From positions 221,352,290 through 221,416,289 of the forward strand of contig CM073885.1 of assembly GCA_037176705.1 (NCBI GenBank): a DNA stretch of 64,000 bases. The letters run 5' to 3'. Of this stretch, positions 11,295-22,301 are shown in pieces. The notes beneath the pieces were generated by a model that worked only from the letters and a program-made list of their open reading frames with translations, was not told the DNA's origin and made no database searches. Every line of letters starts with the position of its first letter. Within the stretch, counting starts at the first letter, position 1. The DNA comes from Molossus alvarezi (taxonomy: Eukaryota > Chordata > Mammalia > Chiroptera > Molossidae). A program made the translations under genes and the position numbers.

Positions 11295-11319
11295 TCTCCT
11301 CCTATCTTAAATGTGTTTT

Positions 11320-12059
11320 GTGGCCTGGACATTTCACTATGGAAAGTGAATGAATGTCTATTCTTTTTGTAAAAGACAGGATTTAAAAATATGTCTCTAG
11401 GCTTTCAGATGAAAGACCAAAGTTATTTGGAATGGGAGTCAGCAGTCACTTTTGAGTGATTTAACCATCCTTGTCCTGCTGAGCATAGCATTCAGAGGGT
11501 TGTGACTTGTAACCACCCAGTAACAAATACAATGTACATCGCAGTCTAATACATACATGGGCATACATGACTGCAGCAACATTTTCATGAAACAATATCC
11601 TTACTATGCTAGCTGTACTTAGATGTCTTCTATTCTTTACAGGATGTCATTTAAAAAAATGCTGGTTGCAACCCATTAAACTGATTTTATGATAAAGAAT
11701 TCAGTTTTGGACTGCTGTCTTAGATCTCAGCTGTTTTCATCTCATAACCCATTTCACTTCCTATTCCAGGTACCTTGTGCTGAAGGGATGGTGTTAGCAC
11801 CTGTACATCCATTTTTCTCACTTGTCTGAGGGTAGGTGACCTATGTGAAATGAAAGATGTCAGGAGCGTGGGAAAAAGACCATCTCATTCAAGTGAAACC
11901 TTTCGGCTGAACACACATAGTTGATCCCATAATGATTTCCTCCCTATTTTTAAAGAAAGAACTTTGTCTTCCTTCTCCTCCCCTCACTTTTCAGAATTCC
12001 AGAAATAAACAATTCATAAGTTTCAAATTGTGTCTCATTCTGAGTAAGTGATAAAAGCT
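11320..12059. other. Unassigned non-coding DNA
   Basis: No repeat family, exon or RNA gene was recognised. Single-copy character is assumed, not tested. Confidence 0.45.
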
Positions 12060-13205
12060 TGCGCCACTCACTTAAATCTCCTGCAATGCTTTGTTCCGCC
12101 AGCATGTCCATGCTGTACTCCTCCCTGCCCCTTCGTCAGCAGCCCTCTCGGTTATCAGATCAACTGTCCTTGCTCAAGTAATCCTTCTTTTGTTTAATAA
12201 TGGCCCAGAGCACCAGAGGAGTGTTGCTGGCAGTTCAGATGTGCCAAGGAGCAGCCGTGAAGTGCTTCAGTGGAGAGTTGAGTGCAGTACACTAAGACAT
12301 TTGAGAGAGAGGCTACTATTGTCGTTAATGTCCTACTGTGCCCAATTTATAAATTAAACTTTGTCTTAGGTACAGGAAAAACAGTCTCTATAGGATTCAG
12401 TACCATACAGGAAAACCTCGATATAATGGACTAATTCAGGCAAGGGGGGTATCTGTTAAAGCTGAAAATCTGTTGTATAATAAAGTAGGTTTTCCGAATG
12501 GGTATGTTAAAAAATTGACAAATTAGTTAGTTTGCCTGTTTTTGCTTGTGTAAACATGTTTGTGTAATTAAAATTAAGCGTGTATGAAAAGTTTAATTCC
12601 ATAGAAAAGCTTTCTATATGTATTACTGTCATTTTAAGTTTATAGGTCTAGTAAATGTATGCATTTACCAGTTACCACGAGTAAACAAATGCACACGGCT
12701 GCAGTGTGTCTTAGCGCACGTGGGGACATAGGCCTGCCTGCGCTGATACTGCTGAAGAAAATCGTGTCAAGAGACAACAGAACCCATTACCCTAGGTGAT
12801 GTGGTGTGGTCACGTGCTAATCATTCACCAAACATTGTTTACAAGCAGTGACTCTTGGATTTAAATATATAGTCTATAGTTGTAGATATGCAATATTTAT
12901 TTATGCTGGCAAAATTGCTATAGTGTTTTTTCCAACATATGGCCTATTTGCTAAAATTTGTTAAAAATAACAGTGAATTAATAACAAAAAATAACCTATT
13001 TATTATAAGCAAATCTTGGTTAAAAGTATTTTAAAATTAATAGGGTGTTAATTTTCACATATGACATACAGACCAGAGATTTTGTTTGTTAAATCCAAAG
13101 TCGTTAAATTGAGGTCCACAAAACTCAGGATTTACTGTATGCAATTCCAGACATCCACTTGGAGCTTAGAATGTATCTCTGTGGATACGGGGGGACTACT
13201 ATTGT
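12060..13205 (+). mobile_element. Tigger-type DNA transposon remnant, internally deleted and split
   Basis: The left part (12060-12405) follows the start of a Tigger-type transposase unit. TTTAATAATGGCCCAGAGCA corresponds to the MAPK-type start of the pogo/Tigger transposase. CCCAATTTATAAATTAAACT and the TATAGGATTCAGTACCA block of the 3' non-coding end follow. The right part (13140-13205) resumes with AATTCCAGACATCCACTTGG and ends at GGATACGGGGGGACTACTAT, the terminal inverted repeat. Most of the transposase is missing, as in non-autonomous deletion derivatives. The left terminal repeat was not found, so the 5' end is truncated. Confidence 0.75.
12408..13137. mobile_element. Tc/mariner-pogo-like DNA transposon nested in the Tigger
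   Basis: This 730-bp AT-rich element is flanked by TA at 12406-12407 and 13138-13139. Its ends are CAGGAAAACCTCGATATAAT on the left and, as reverse complement on the right, CAGTAAATCCTGAGTTTTGT followed by GGACCTCAATTTAACG. These are imperfect inverted repeats that share a CAG start and an ACCTC-AT-TAA pattern. There is no transposase frame. A non-autonomous member of the Tc1/mariner superfamily fits best; I cannot name the family. Confidence 0.65.
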
Positions 13206-13211
13206 ATGCTT

Positions 13212-13520
13212 TCACTTTTTTTTTCTTTTTTGTTAATCCTCACCTGAAGGCATATATTTTTTCCATTGCTTTTTAGATAGAGTGGAAGGGAGGGAGGGAG
13301 GAAAAGAAAGAAGAAAGAAAGGATGGAAAGAGAGAGAGAGAAAGAGAAAGAGAGAGAAACATTGATGGGAGAGAGACCTATTGATTGGTTGCCTCCTCCT
13401 CTTGCCCCTACTGGGGGGGAGGATAAAACCTGCAAACCAGGTATGTGCTTTGATCAGAAATATAACCCATGGCACTTTGGTGCATGGGTCAGTGCTCCAA
13501 ACACTGAGCCACACCAGGGC
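13212..13520 (-). mobile_element. Ves-related SINE (older)
   Basis: It has the tail AATCCTCACCTGAAGGCATA, an expanded purine body (13288-13360) and the head end GAGCCACACCAGGGCT. The head differs from the younger copies (GGTGTGGCTCAG type). I could not find a clear target duplication. Confidence 0.85.
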
Positions 13521-13954
13521 TGAAGAGTGATTCTTGGTTTTGACTCCTGCCTTTGTATGGGTCCTTGGACTACCTCTGTGAAGATATTCTTGACTTCCTG
13601 CTTCCTTCTCTCAAAATAGAGAATACAGAAATTGATCTTAGCATGTATGAGAATTTACAATGCAATAAACTGGTATTTTACTCTGTTGGGAGAAGTTAGA
13701 ATTATTTAATACTAAATCTAGTAGACATCTAGAAGAAAGTAAAATTTGACCCTTATATCATATAGAAATGTAATTTTAAGATTGTTTAAAAATGTAAATG
13801 AAGAAAATAAAAATAAAAATTGTGCAAGAGAATTGTAGGAAAATAATCTACAATCTAGGGATGAAAAACATCTCAAATAGGACCAGAAATTCAGAAATGG
13901 TATTATATATGTATGTATGTGTGTATATATGTTATTCCCAGATGGCAATGATTG

Positions 13955-14980
13955 TGTGAAAGATTGAACTCCTAAACAGTCAGGAAATGCAAATGAAAGT
14001 AACCGTGAGATATCACTTAATATCTATAATACTGGAAAAAAATGTAAAGTCAATAATACCTATTGCTGACATGGAGCTAGAGAAATAAGTAGTCTTATAT
14101 ATTGTTTATTTCTAAAAAACAAGGAAATTCACCTACATACCCACAATACAACCATTTAATTCATGAAAATAACTGATATATTACTACCATTCAATCTACA
14201 ACTCCAAGTTTTACAAATTGTCCCAATAAAGTCCTTTATAACAAAAGGGTGCAGTGTGTAATCACGTGCTGCATTTAACGGTCATGTCTCTTTGGTCTAG
14301 AACAGTGCCTTAGTTTTTCCTTGACTTTCATCTCCTTGGTACTTTTGAAGATTACAGGGCATTTTTTTTTTTTAATTTTAGTTTTAATTTTATTTTTACG
14401 TTTTTTGTCGAATGGCCTTCAATTTGGATCTGTTTTCTTCATGATTAGATTCGACTTGTGCATATTAGGCAGGAACACCCCTGAGTGGGTTTTGTGTTCT
14501 CCTTCGGTCTGGTCAGATGGCATAATATTTGTCCCATTACTAATGGTGCAAACTTTGCTTGCTTGATTGAGGTGGTCTCTGCCCTACTTCTCCATTTTGA
14601 AGTTATTCTGTCTCTCATTTTATTTGGCAAATATTTTGTGGTGATGCTTTGAAGCTATGCAAAAAGCTAAGCAATTTGTCCATTTCTCATCAAACTTTCA
14701 ATTCATTTACGTTTATATCTGTATAAACTCATGTTGCCTATTTTATTCAGTGAGATATAATTTATCATTTATTTAAGTGTTCAAAATGTTCCTCATTGGT
14801 CAGTGGCAGTTCTCTCAAGATAGCATGTGTGTCTCCATCATTCTTTGAGCACCTCCTTGCTTTCTGCAACTGTGCGATACAGAATCATCTCTGTGTATAC
14901 CTTGTCCCAGCCCTGAATCAGCCATTTTTTAAAGCAGTCTTGGTTCCTTTAATGGAGAATAGTGTTATCTGGCTGCCAGG
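13955..14980. repeat. Old L1M remnants
   Basis: 13955-14200 resembles the TGAGATATCACTTAATATC segment near the end of L1 ORF2 in plus orientation. 14205-14980 resembles a minus-strand old L1M 3' UTR, with CAATTTGGATCTGTTTTCTT, ATGATTAGATTCGACTTGTG, then CATCAAACTTTCAATTCATT. Both are strongly decayed and may be separate insertions. Confidence 0.55.
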
Positions 14981-15078
14981 CGTGTCCACTGAATTTGGGG
15001 CATTATGCTTCCAGTCTTAGTGGACTGTGTTTGGGAATATTTCTACTTCCCTTCTCTTTCTCTCCCCACGTCCTCTCT

Positions 15079-15331
15079 CTCTTTTTTTTTTATCCTCACC
15101 CGAGGACATTTTTCCATTTTTTGTTCAGGTAGAGTGGGAGGGTGAGAGAGGAACAGAGAGAGAGAGAGAAACATCGATGTGAAAGGAACACATCGAGTGG
15201 CTGCCACCTGCACAACCGACCAGGGCTGGGGACAAACTGCAACCGAGGTACGCGCCCTTAGCGGGAACCGAACCCAGGTCTCTCAGGACCGCAGGCCGAC
15301 GCTCTAACCGCTGAACCAAACCAGCCAGGGC
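15079..15331 (-). mobile_element. Ves SINE (young, TSD present)
   Basis: It runs from a T-run and ATCCTCACCCGAGGACATTT to CCAAACCAGCCAGGGC. CCCACGTCCTCTCT is duplicated at 15065-15078 and 15332-15345. Confidence 0.95.
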
Positions 15332-15349
15332 CCCACGTCCTCTCTTTCT

Positions 15350-17400
15350 CTCACATACATACATTCATTAATTTTTGTATTTATAAATTGAGAACCATGA
15401 TTTTGCACCAATATCTTCATTTCCAGTCCAACATCCCTGGTATAATCTATTTTTTTCCCTTTTTTATTATCACTTGAAAGCTTAATTATTTAAATTTCTT
15501 TTAAACTTATTTATTTTTGTGAATTTTGAATACATTTAACATTTCATTATGTCTTAGTCAACATTTGCCAATTTCAATCAGAGAGACTGAAACAAAAAAT
15601 TAAATTAAATCTCCTTCAAAGTTCACTAACCTAAATATGTACATAAGAACTATAAATACTCAAACATTAAAATACATTTTCATAAGTTTGTAGAATTTAT
15701 GGTTCTGACTTATTAAGGCTTAAGTTGCATGAAGACTTCTGGGACACCCTTATTTTGTTAATCCCCCATATGTAACCAGTTTCTCATCCCTGCCACCAAA
15801 CCCACCCCTGTGATGCCCTCTGTATTCTACCCATGCTTCACCTCCCAGGCCAGACTGCCCTTCCACAGGGGTGCCTTCCTCACCCTGCTGGGGCTGTGAC
15901 TCTCTGCCATCAGGGTGGAGATGACTTCTCCCTCTGCTTGTCGAAGTTGAGCCGCTCCCTGGTGTGGACACCCCCTCCTAACTGACCTCAGAGGTCAGCT
16001 CTCAGCTCTGGGCCACCGTGCTCGCCCCTCTGCATCTTATGGTGTGCCTACTTCTCTAGGGCTTATCTAATAAATTGAGGACTAAATTGTTCAGGAAAAA
16101 AAGGCAGGAAAAAAAATGGAAGGAAAAGGCAGAGGAATGAGAAGAGAAATAATTTGTTTTTAATCTTCCTTCAGTATATTCAAAGAGCTAAATTTCCCTC
16201 TAAGTACTATTTAGGTACACCTCACAGATTTTAATATATAGCACTTTCATTGTCATTGAGTCCCAAGTAGCTTATAATTCCCCCATGACTTTCTGTTTAA
16301 TCTAAGTATTATTCGTTTATTTAAATAAGACAAGACCTTCAATCAAACTCTCTGTAAAATGGAATTCTAAAAGTCATTTTACTTGTTTTCTCTAGGCATG
16401 TTAAGTGCCAATGATCTCTTTCTGGCTTAACTGGAAAGTCAACAAATATTTATATATTTAAGATGCCGTTTTAAATATTATATAAAAAAAGATGCAACAC
16501 ATTATAAAACAACCAATCAGCATTATAAGCCTTTTAGAGATGAGGAACTATTTCCCTGAGTTATAACAACAGTTTCTTAAGTCTGGATGTCGTACAAATC
16601 TTTGTTAGAATTAAAGTTGTCAGGTCAGTTTTATGATGCAGAATCTTCTGTGTTTTTCAGGCAGCTTCAGGGGGAAGAGGAAATATGAGCTCCTTATCTT
16701 GCTAAGACTTTTCACCAGAGTTAGAAGAGTCTAGTTTTTCAAGGCTAAATGTCAAAATGTATGAAAAATAAAAGAGGCAGCTCTGAAAATCCCAAAATTC
16801 ATGGTTTGGAATGGGTTATATAAATTTTGCATCCATATCTAGTAAGATGTTTTTTAGTTTTAGTTTGAGAATTAAATATTCTATATCTTTGTTCTTTTTT
16901 ATTTTTCCTTAGGCTATCCATTTCTGAAAATGGTGACTTAAAAATCTCTGAGAAGATCAATTAATTAATTTTATTGTTCTGTCAGTTACTGTTCCATATA
17001 TTTTTAAGCCTACTATTATTAAGTACATATATATTCATGGTCATTACATTTACTTGGTTTCTTCTTCCTAATACCAATATATAACACTCCTATTTATCCC
17101 ATATGATGTTTTTTATTTGTCTACTATTTGCCTTTTTTTTTTTTTGTCTACTATTAACATTGCTATGCTGAATTTCTTTTGGTTTATATCTCAATAATTT
17201 ATCTTTTTAAAATCCCTTTTAAAATACTGTTTAAAATTTTTTTTTTAATTTACTACCTGACTCAAGAATAAAAAGTAACAATTACATCTACCTATGTGCT
17301 TCTCTTCCCCCAGCCCTGCACCCCATTTACCAGTTTCCCTCAAAGGCAGTAGCTATCCAAAATTTTGTGTATATCATTGCCTTGCTTTAAAAAAATTTTT
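15350..17400. other. Unassigned non-coding DNA, mostly AT-rich
   Basis: A short GC-richer island (15765-16060) stands out but shows no coding pattern beyond a 73-codon frame without motifs. 17000-17400 has the look of an old LINE or other decayed repeat. Nothing here could be named. Confidence 0.4.
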
Positions 17401-17518
17401 ATGTATGTATACACACACACACACATATACACACGTCTGATATATATGTGAATAATATATTTTATTAGCTGTTTTTAAACTTTAAAAAGAGTATATCATG
17501 TTGTATATAGTCTTTCTT

Positions 17519-19566
17519 TAAAAATTTTTTATTAATTTATTTTTGTTACAAATGTTTCTCCTTTTTTTCCTCATTGACACCCTCCTCCCCATCCCCCACA
17601 CCCCATACCCAGCTTTGTTGTCCCTGTCCATCAGTTATGTGTACATGAATGTAAGTTCCATGGTTTATTTCTTCCCTCCTCCCCACCACACTCTCTCCTG
17701 AGGGTTGTCAGTCTGTACCCTACTTCCACATCTCTGGGTCTATGCAATTCCTCAGACTGTTATGTTCATTACATTTCACATATAAGTGAGATCATGAGAT
17801 ATTTGTCTTTCTCTGCTTGGCTTGATTCACTTAGGATAATACTTTCCAGGTCCCTCCATGTCGTCTCAAAGGATAAGAGATCTTTCTTCCTTACAGCTGC
17901 ATAGTACTCCACTGTGTATATGTACCACTGCTTTTTTATCCATTTGTCTACTGATGGGCACTTGGGCTATTTCCAGATCTTGGCTATTATAAATAGTGCT
18001 GCTATGAACATGGGGGTACATATATTCTTCCTGATTGGTGTTTCAAGCTTCTTAGGGTATATTCCTAGAAGTAGGATCACTGGGTCAAATGGCAATTCAA
18101 TTTTTAATTTTTGAGGTAACACCATAGTGTTTTCCATAGTGGCTGCATCAGTCTGCATTCCCACCAGCAGTGTACTAGAGTCCTCTTTTCTCCACACCCT
18201 CGCCAACACTTGTTGTTTGATGATTTGTTGATGGTGGCCATTCTGACAGGTGTGAGGTGATACCTCACTGTTGTTTTAATTTGCATCTCTCTGATGATTA
18301 GTGATGTTGAGCATTTCTTCATATATCTCTTGGCCATTTGTATGTCCTGTTTGGAGAGTTGTCTCTTTAGGTCCTCTGCCCATTTTTTAATTGAGTTGTC
18401 TTCCTTTTGTTGAGTTGTATGAGTATTCTATATATACTGGAAATTAACCCCTTATCTGATATATAATTGGCAATTATGCTCTCCCATACAGTGGGTTGCC
18501 TTTCCATTTTGATGATTGTATCTTTTGCTGTGCAGAAGCTTTTTAGTTTGATGTAGTCCCATGTGTTCATTCTCTTCTTTGTTTCTGTTGCCTTATGTGA
18601 TATATCAGTGAAAATTCTGCTGCATATGATGTGTGAAATTTTGTTGCCTATAGTTTCTTCTAGGATTTTTATGTATTCATGAGTCACATTTAAGTCTTTT
18701 ATCCATTTTGAGTTTATTCTTGTGTATGGTATAAGTTGATGGTCTAGTTTCATATTTTTGCATGTAACTGTCCAATTTTCCCAACACCATTTATTAAAGA
18801 GGCTGTCTTTACTCCATTGTATGGTCTTGCCCCCTTTGTCAAATATTAATTGAGCATATTGTCTTGGGCCCATTTCTGGGTTCTCTGTTCTGTTCCAGTG
18901 GTCTATATGCCTGTTCTTGTGCCAATACCAGTTGTTTTGATTACAGTATCTTTGTAGTATAACCTGATATCCGGTATTGTGATCCCACCTACTTTGTCCT
19001 TCTTTTTCAAGATTGCTGTGGCTATTCAGGGTCTCTTTTGGTTCCATATGAACTTTTGAAGTATTTATTCTAGTTCTGTGAAGTATGTCATTGGTATTTT
19101 GATGGGAATTGCATTTAATCTGTAGATTGCTTTGGGTAATATGAACATTTTAAGGATGTTAATTCTTCCAATCCATGAACAAGGTATGTGCTTCCACTTT
19201 TTTATATCTTCCTCTATTTCTTTTTCTCAATGTCCTGTAGTTTTCTGCAAACAGGTCCTTTACTTCTTTGGTTAAGTTTATTCCTAGGTATCTGAATTTT
19301 TTTGCCGTGATGGTTAATGGGATTGTTTATTTAGTTTCTCTTTCTGTGAGTTCATCATTGTTGTATAAGAATGCAATCTATTTCTTGACATTAATTTTGT
19401 ATCCTGCTACTTTGCCAAATTCATTTATTAAGTCTAGTAGATTTTTGATGAAGTCTTTAGGGTTTTCTATATATAATATGTCATCTGCAAATAATGACAG
19501 TTTCACATCCTTCTTTCCAATTTGGATCCCTTTTATTTTTTCTTAATGTCTGATTGCTGTGGCTAA
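17519..19566 (-). pseudogene. 5'-truncated L1 (ORF2 C-terminal half and 3' UTR)
   Basis: The minus strand carries the L1 3' UTR and the ORF2 C-terminal portion, in the same order as the full-length copy. The pieces include 18104-18337 ([20 protein letters not shown]), 17967-18209 ([16 protein letters not shown]) and 18367-19047 ([30 protein letters not shown]). It ends in the reverse transcriptase region just before the FADD motif would occur. Flanking duplications are ATATAGTCTTTCTT (17505-17518) and ATATAGTCTTCTT (19567-19579). Frameshifts and stops break the frame, so it is inactive. It is clearly related to the L1 at 3579-11307. Confidence 0.9.
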
Positions 19567-19599
19567 ATATAGTCTTCTTAGACTTGTTTTTATTGCACA

Positions 19600-20302
19600 A
19601 CATTATACTAATTTCTTAAAATAAGACAACAATGAAGTTTGTCACATCCATTGACTCTTCCTTTCACACATTACTTTTCTGTAGTATGTGATAGTCTTTG
19701 AGAACATTTTACCCACAGAACTGCTTACAAAATTTGAGTTAATCTTTTCAAACCCTGAGGCTTCTTTATCAACTAAATGTATGTAATATTCTAAATCTTT
19801 TGTTGTCATTTCAATAATCTTCACAGCATCTTCATCCAGAGTAGATTCTATTCAAGAAACCACTTTCTTTGCTCATTCATAAGTAGCAACTCCTTATCCA
19901 TTAAAATTTTATCATGAGATTATAGCAATTCAGTTACATCTTCAGGCTCCATTTCTAATTCAAGTTCTCTTGCTGTTTCAATCTCATCTGCAGTTACTTC
20001 CTCCACTGAAGTCTTGAATCCCTCAAAGTCATCCCTGAGGATTAGAATCAACTTCTTCTAAACTCCTGTTAATGTTGATATTTTTATCTCTTTTCGTGAA
20101 TCATTAATGTTCTTAATGACATCTAGAATGGTGAATCCTTTCCAGAGGTTTTCAATTTACTTTGCTCAGATCCATCAGAGGAATCAATATCTATGACAAC
20201 GAAAGCCTTACAAAATGTTTTTCTTTGAAAACTTTTTTATTTATTGATTTTAGAGAGAGAGAAAGGTAGAGAGAAGAGGGAGGGAGGGAGGGAGAGAGAG
20301 AG

Positions 20303-20340
<38 letters not shown>

Positions 20341-21490
20341 ACATTGATTTGTTGTTCCACTCATTTATGCATTCATTGGTTTACCCCTGTATGTGCCCTG
20401 ACTGGGGATCAAACCCACAACCTTGGCATTATGAAAATGACACTCTAATAAACTGAGCTACTCAGCCAGAGCTAGTGAAATGTATTTCTTAATAAGACTT
20501 TAAAGTTGAAATTATCCTTGATTCAAGGGATGTGGAATGGATATTGTGTTAGCAGGCATGACCACAACACGAATCTCATTGTGCATCTCCATTAGAGTTC
20601 TTGGGTTACCAGGTGTATTGTCAATAAACAGTAATACTTTGAAAAGGAATCTTTTTTTTCTGAGCTAGGTCTCAACAGTGGGCTTAAAGTCCAGCCTTTG
20701 TTGTTTCATTTACAGAGCCCAGACAGAGTAGATTTAGCATAATTCTTCAGGGCACTCAGATTTTCAGATGGTAAATCAGCATCGGCTTTAGCTTAAAGTC
20801 ACCCGCTACATTAGCCCCTAATAAGAGAATCAGCCTGTCCTTTGAGGCTTTGAAGCCAGGCATTTATTTCTTTTCTCTAGTTATGAAAGTCTTAGATGGC
20901 ATCTTCTTCCATTTTAAGGCTGTTTCATCTACATTGAAACTCTCTTTAGTGTAGCAACCTTCATTAATTGTCTTGGCTAGATCCAACGGATAACTTGCTG
21001 CAGTTTCTATATTAGCACTTGCTGCTTCACCTGGTACTTTAATGTTATGGAGAAAACTTTTTTCCTTAAACCTCATGAAACATCCTCTTCTAGCTTCAAA
21101 AATTTCTTCTGTAGCTTCTTCACCTTTCTCCACCTCCATAGAATTGAAGAGAGTTAGGGCCTTGTTCTGGATTAGACTTTGGTTTAAGGGAATGTTGTAG
21201 CTAGTTTGATCTACCAAGACCACTAAAACTTTATATTAGCAATAAGGCTGTTTCATTTTTTGTTTGTTTGTTTGTTTAAATATCATTTATGTGTTCACTG
21301 GAGTAGCACTTTTAATTTCCTTCAAGAACTTTTTATTCACAACTTGGCTAACTGTTTGGCTCAAGAGGCCTAGCTTTCAGCCTATCGTGGCTTTTGAGAT
21401 GCCTTTTTCATTAAGCTTAATTATTTCTAGTTTTTGATTTAATATGAGAGACTTGTAATTCTTCCTTTGATTTGAATACTTAGAGGCCAT
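19600..21490 (-). pseudogene. Tigger transposase pseudogene (CENP-B/JRK-like)
   Basis: The start is the ATG at 21490-21488 (residues MASKYSNQRK). It leads into a helix-turn-helix region at about 21290-21470, with stops. The CENP-B-type DNA-binding region follows at 20864-21223 ([20 protein letters not shown], then [19 protein letters not shown]). It contains NVDET, which holds the first catalytic aspartate. At about 20540-20640 the second aspartate survives in IDNTPGNP (normally DNAPGHP), but the third, in the QPMDQG-type motif, reads HPLNQ. The C-terminal end is recognisable at 19642-19824 (EMTTKDLEYYIHLVDK). A SINE at 20226-20475 splits the domain. The protein cannot be made. Confidence 0.88.
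20226..20475 (-). mobile_element. tRNA-derived bat SINE, second family, inside Tigger
   Basis: It has an ATTTATTGATTTTAGAGAGA tail side and a purine-rich stretch. ACATTGATTTGTTGTTCCAC and TCATTTATGCATTCATTGGT follow, and the head end is GAGCTACTCAGCCAGAGCT. The GTTGTTCCACTCATTTATGC block is absent from the Ves copies, so this is a distinct family or subfamily. An imperfect duplication (CAAAATGTTTTTCTT at 20211, TGAAATGTATTTCTT at 20476) flanks it. Confidence 0.82.
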
Positions 21491-21518
21491 TGTAGGATTA
21501 TTAATTGGCCTGATTTCA

Positions 21519-21634
21519 GCCCTGGCCAGTTTGGCTCAGCAGTTGGAGTGTTGACCTGCGGATCAGAGACCGGGGTTCAGTTCCCGCTAGGGGCACATAC
21601 CAAAATAAATAAATAAATAAATAAATAATAATAA
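21519..21634 (+). mobile_element. Head-only Ves SINE (83 bp plus A-rich tail)
   Basis: It starts GCCCTGGCCAGTTTGGCTCA and stops after CTAGGGGCACATACC at 21601, followed by an AAAT-rich tail (21602-21634). The body and normal Ves tail are absent. A perfect 17-bp duplication TAATTGGCCTGATTTCA (21502-21518 and 21635-21651) proves it inserted as this short unit. Confidence 0.92.
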
Positions 21635-22107
21635 TAATTGGCCTGATTTCAATGTTGTTATGTCTCAGGGAATAGAGAGGCCTGAGGAGAGGGAGAGAGA
21701 CAGGAGAATGGCTAGTCAGAATAGTCAGAACACACACATTTATAGATTAAATTCACCTTGTTATATAAGCGTGATTCATGGTGCCCCCAAACCATTACAA
21801 TAGTAACATCAAAGATTAACTAATCATAGGTCAACATAACAAATATAATAATAATAAAGAAATTTAAAATATTGTGAAAATTACCAAAATGTGACACACA
21901 GACATGAAGTGAGCTATTTGAAAAATGTGGGTTGCTACAAACCTTCAATTTGTAAAAATTAAAAACAAAATACAGTATCTGCAAAGCACAATAAAATGAA
22001 GTGCAATAAAAAATGGTATGCATGTATAGAATTGGTATTAATTTTTAAAAACATGTTTGGTAGAATTCTCCAGTGAATCTGTTTGTTCTTATTTAATTTT
22101 AATTTAT

Positions 22108-22286
22108 AAAAAAATTTTTAAATTGATTTTTAGAAATAGAGGAAGGGTGAGGGAGAGAGAGAGAAAGGGACATTTATGTGAGACCTCCTGCACACCCCTT
22201 ACCAGGGATCAAAACCAGCAACCCAGACCAGCAAACTTTTGGTACATGGGGTGACACCCAACCAACTGAACTGCATTGGTCAGGGC
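22108..22286 (-). mobile_element. Old tRNA-derived SINE
   Basis: The plus strand shows TTGATTTTTAGAAATAGAGG, the purine run, CCTCCTGCACACCCC and the head end CTGCATTGGTCAGGGCT. It is diverged, with no certain duplication. Confidence 0.75.
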
Positions 22287-22301
22287 TACCTTTAAAAAAG
22301 A

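Larger units (their letters stand above)
3579..11307 (-). mobile_element. Full-length L1 retrotransposon (inactive) with four nested Ves SINEs
   Basis: A complete L1 is visible on the minus strand. The A-rich tail and 3' UTR lie at about 3579-3810, ORF2 at about 3810-8115, ORF1 at 8161-9314, and a GC-rich 5' UTR at 9315-11307. Subtracting the four Ves insertions (3929-4163, 4221-4460, 8841-9076, 11038-11294) leaves about 6.8 kb, normal for a mammalian L1. Candidate target-site duplications are TAAATGTTTT at 3568 and TAAATGTGTTTT at 11308, differing by one base, so the 5' end appears intact. Several frameshifts and stops in both ORFs make it non-autonomous. The element is AT-rich in the ORFs and sharply GC-rich in the 5' UTR, as expected of an L1 promoter region. 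Confidence 0.88.
19598..22026 (-). mobile_element. Tigger (pogo superfamily) DNA transposon, near full length, decayed
   Basis: The 5' terminal inverted repeat lies at 22026 on the minus strand (plus-strand text GAAGTGCAATAAAAAATGGT ATGCATG next to TA). The 5' UTR-like part follows to about 21491, then a transposase fossil to about 19600. The 3' end is missing or merged with older L1-like DNA next to the L1 at 17519-19566. Two SINEs sit inside it (20226-20475 and 21519-21634). Confidence 0.85.

Noticed and set aside
20260..20340. Independent GA microsatellite
   Set aside because: It is the expanded purine body of the SINE at 20226-20475, not a separate locus.
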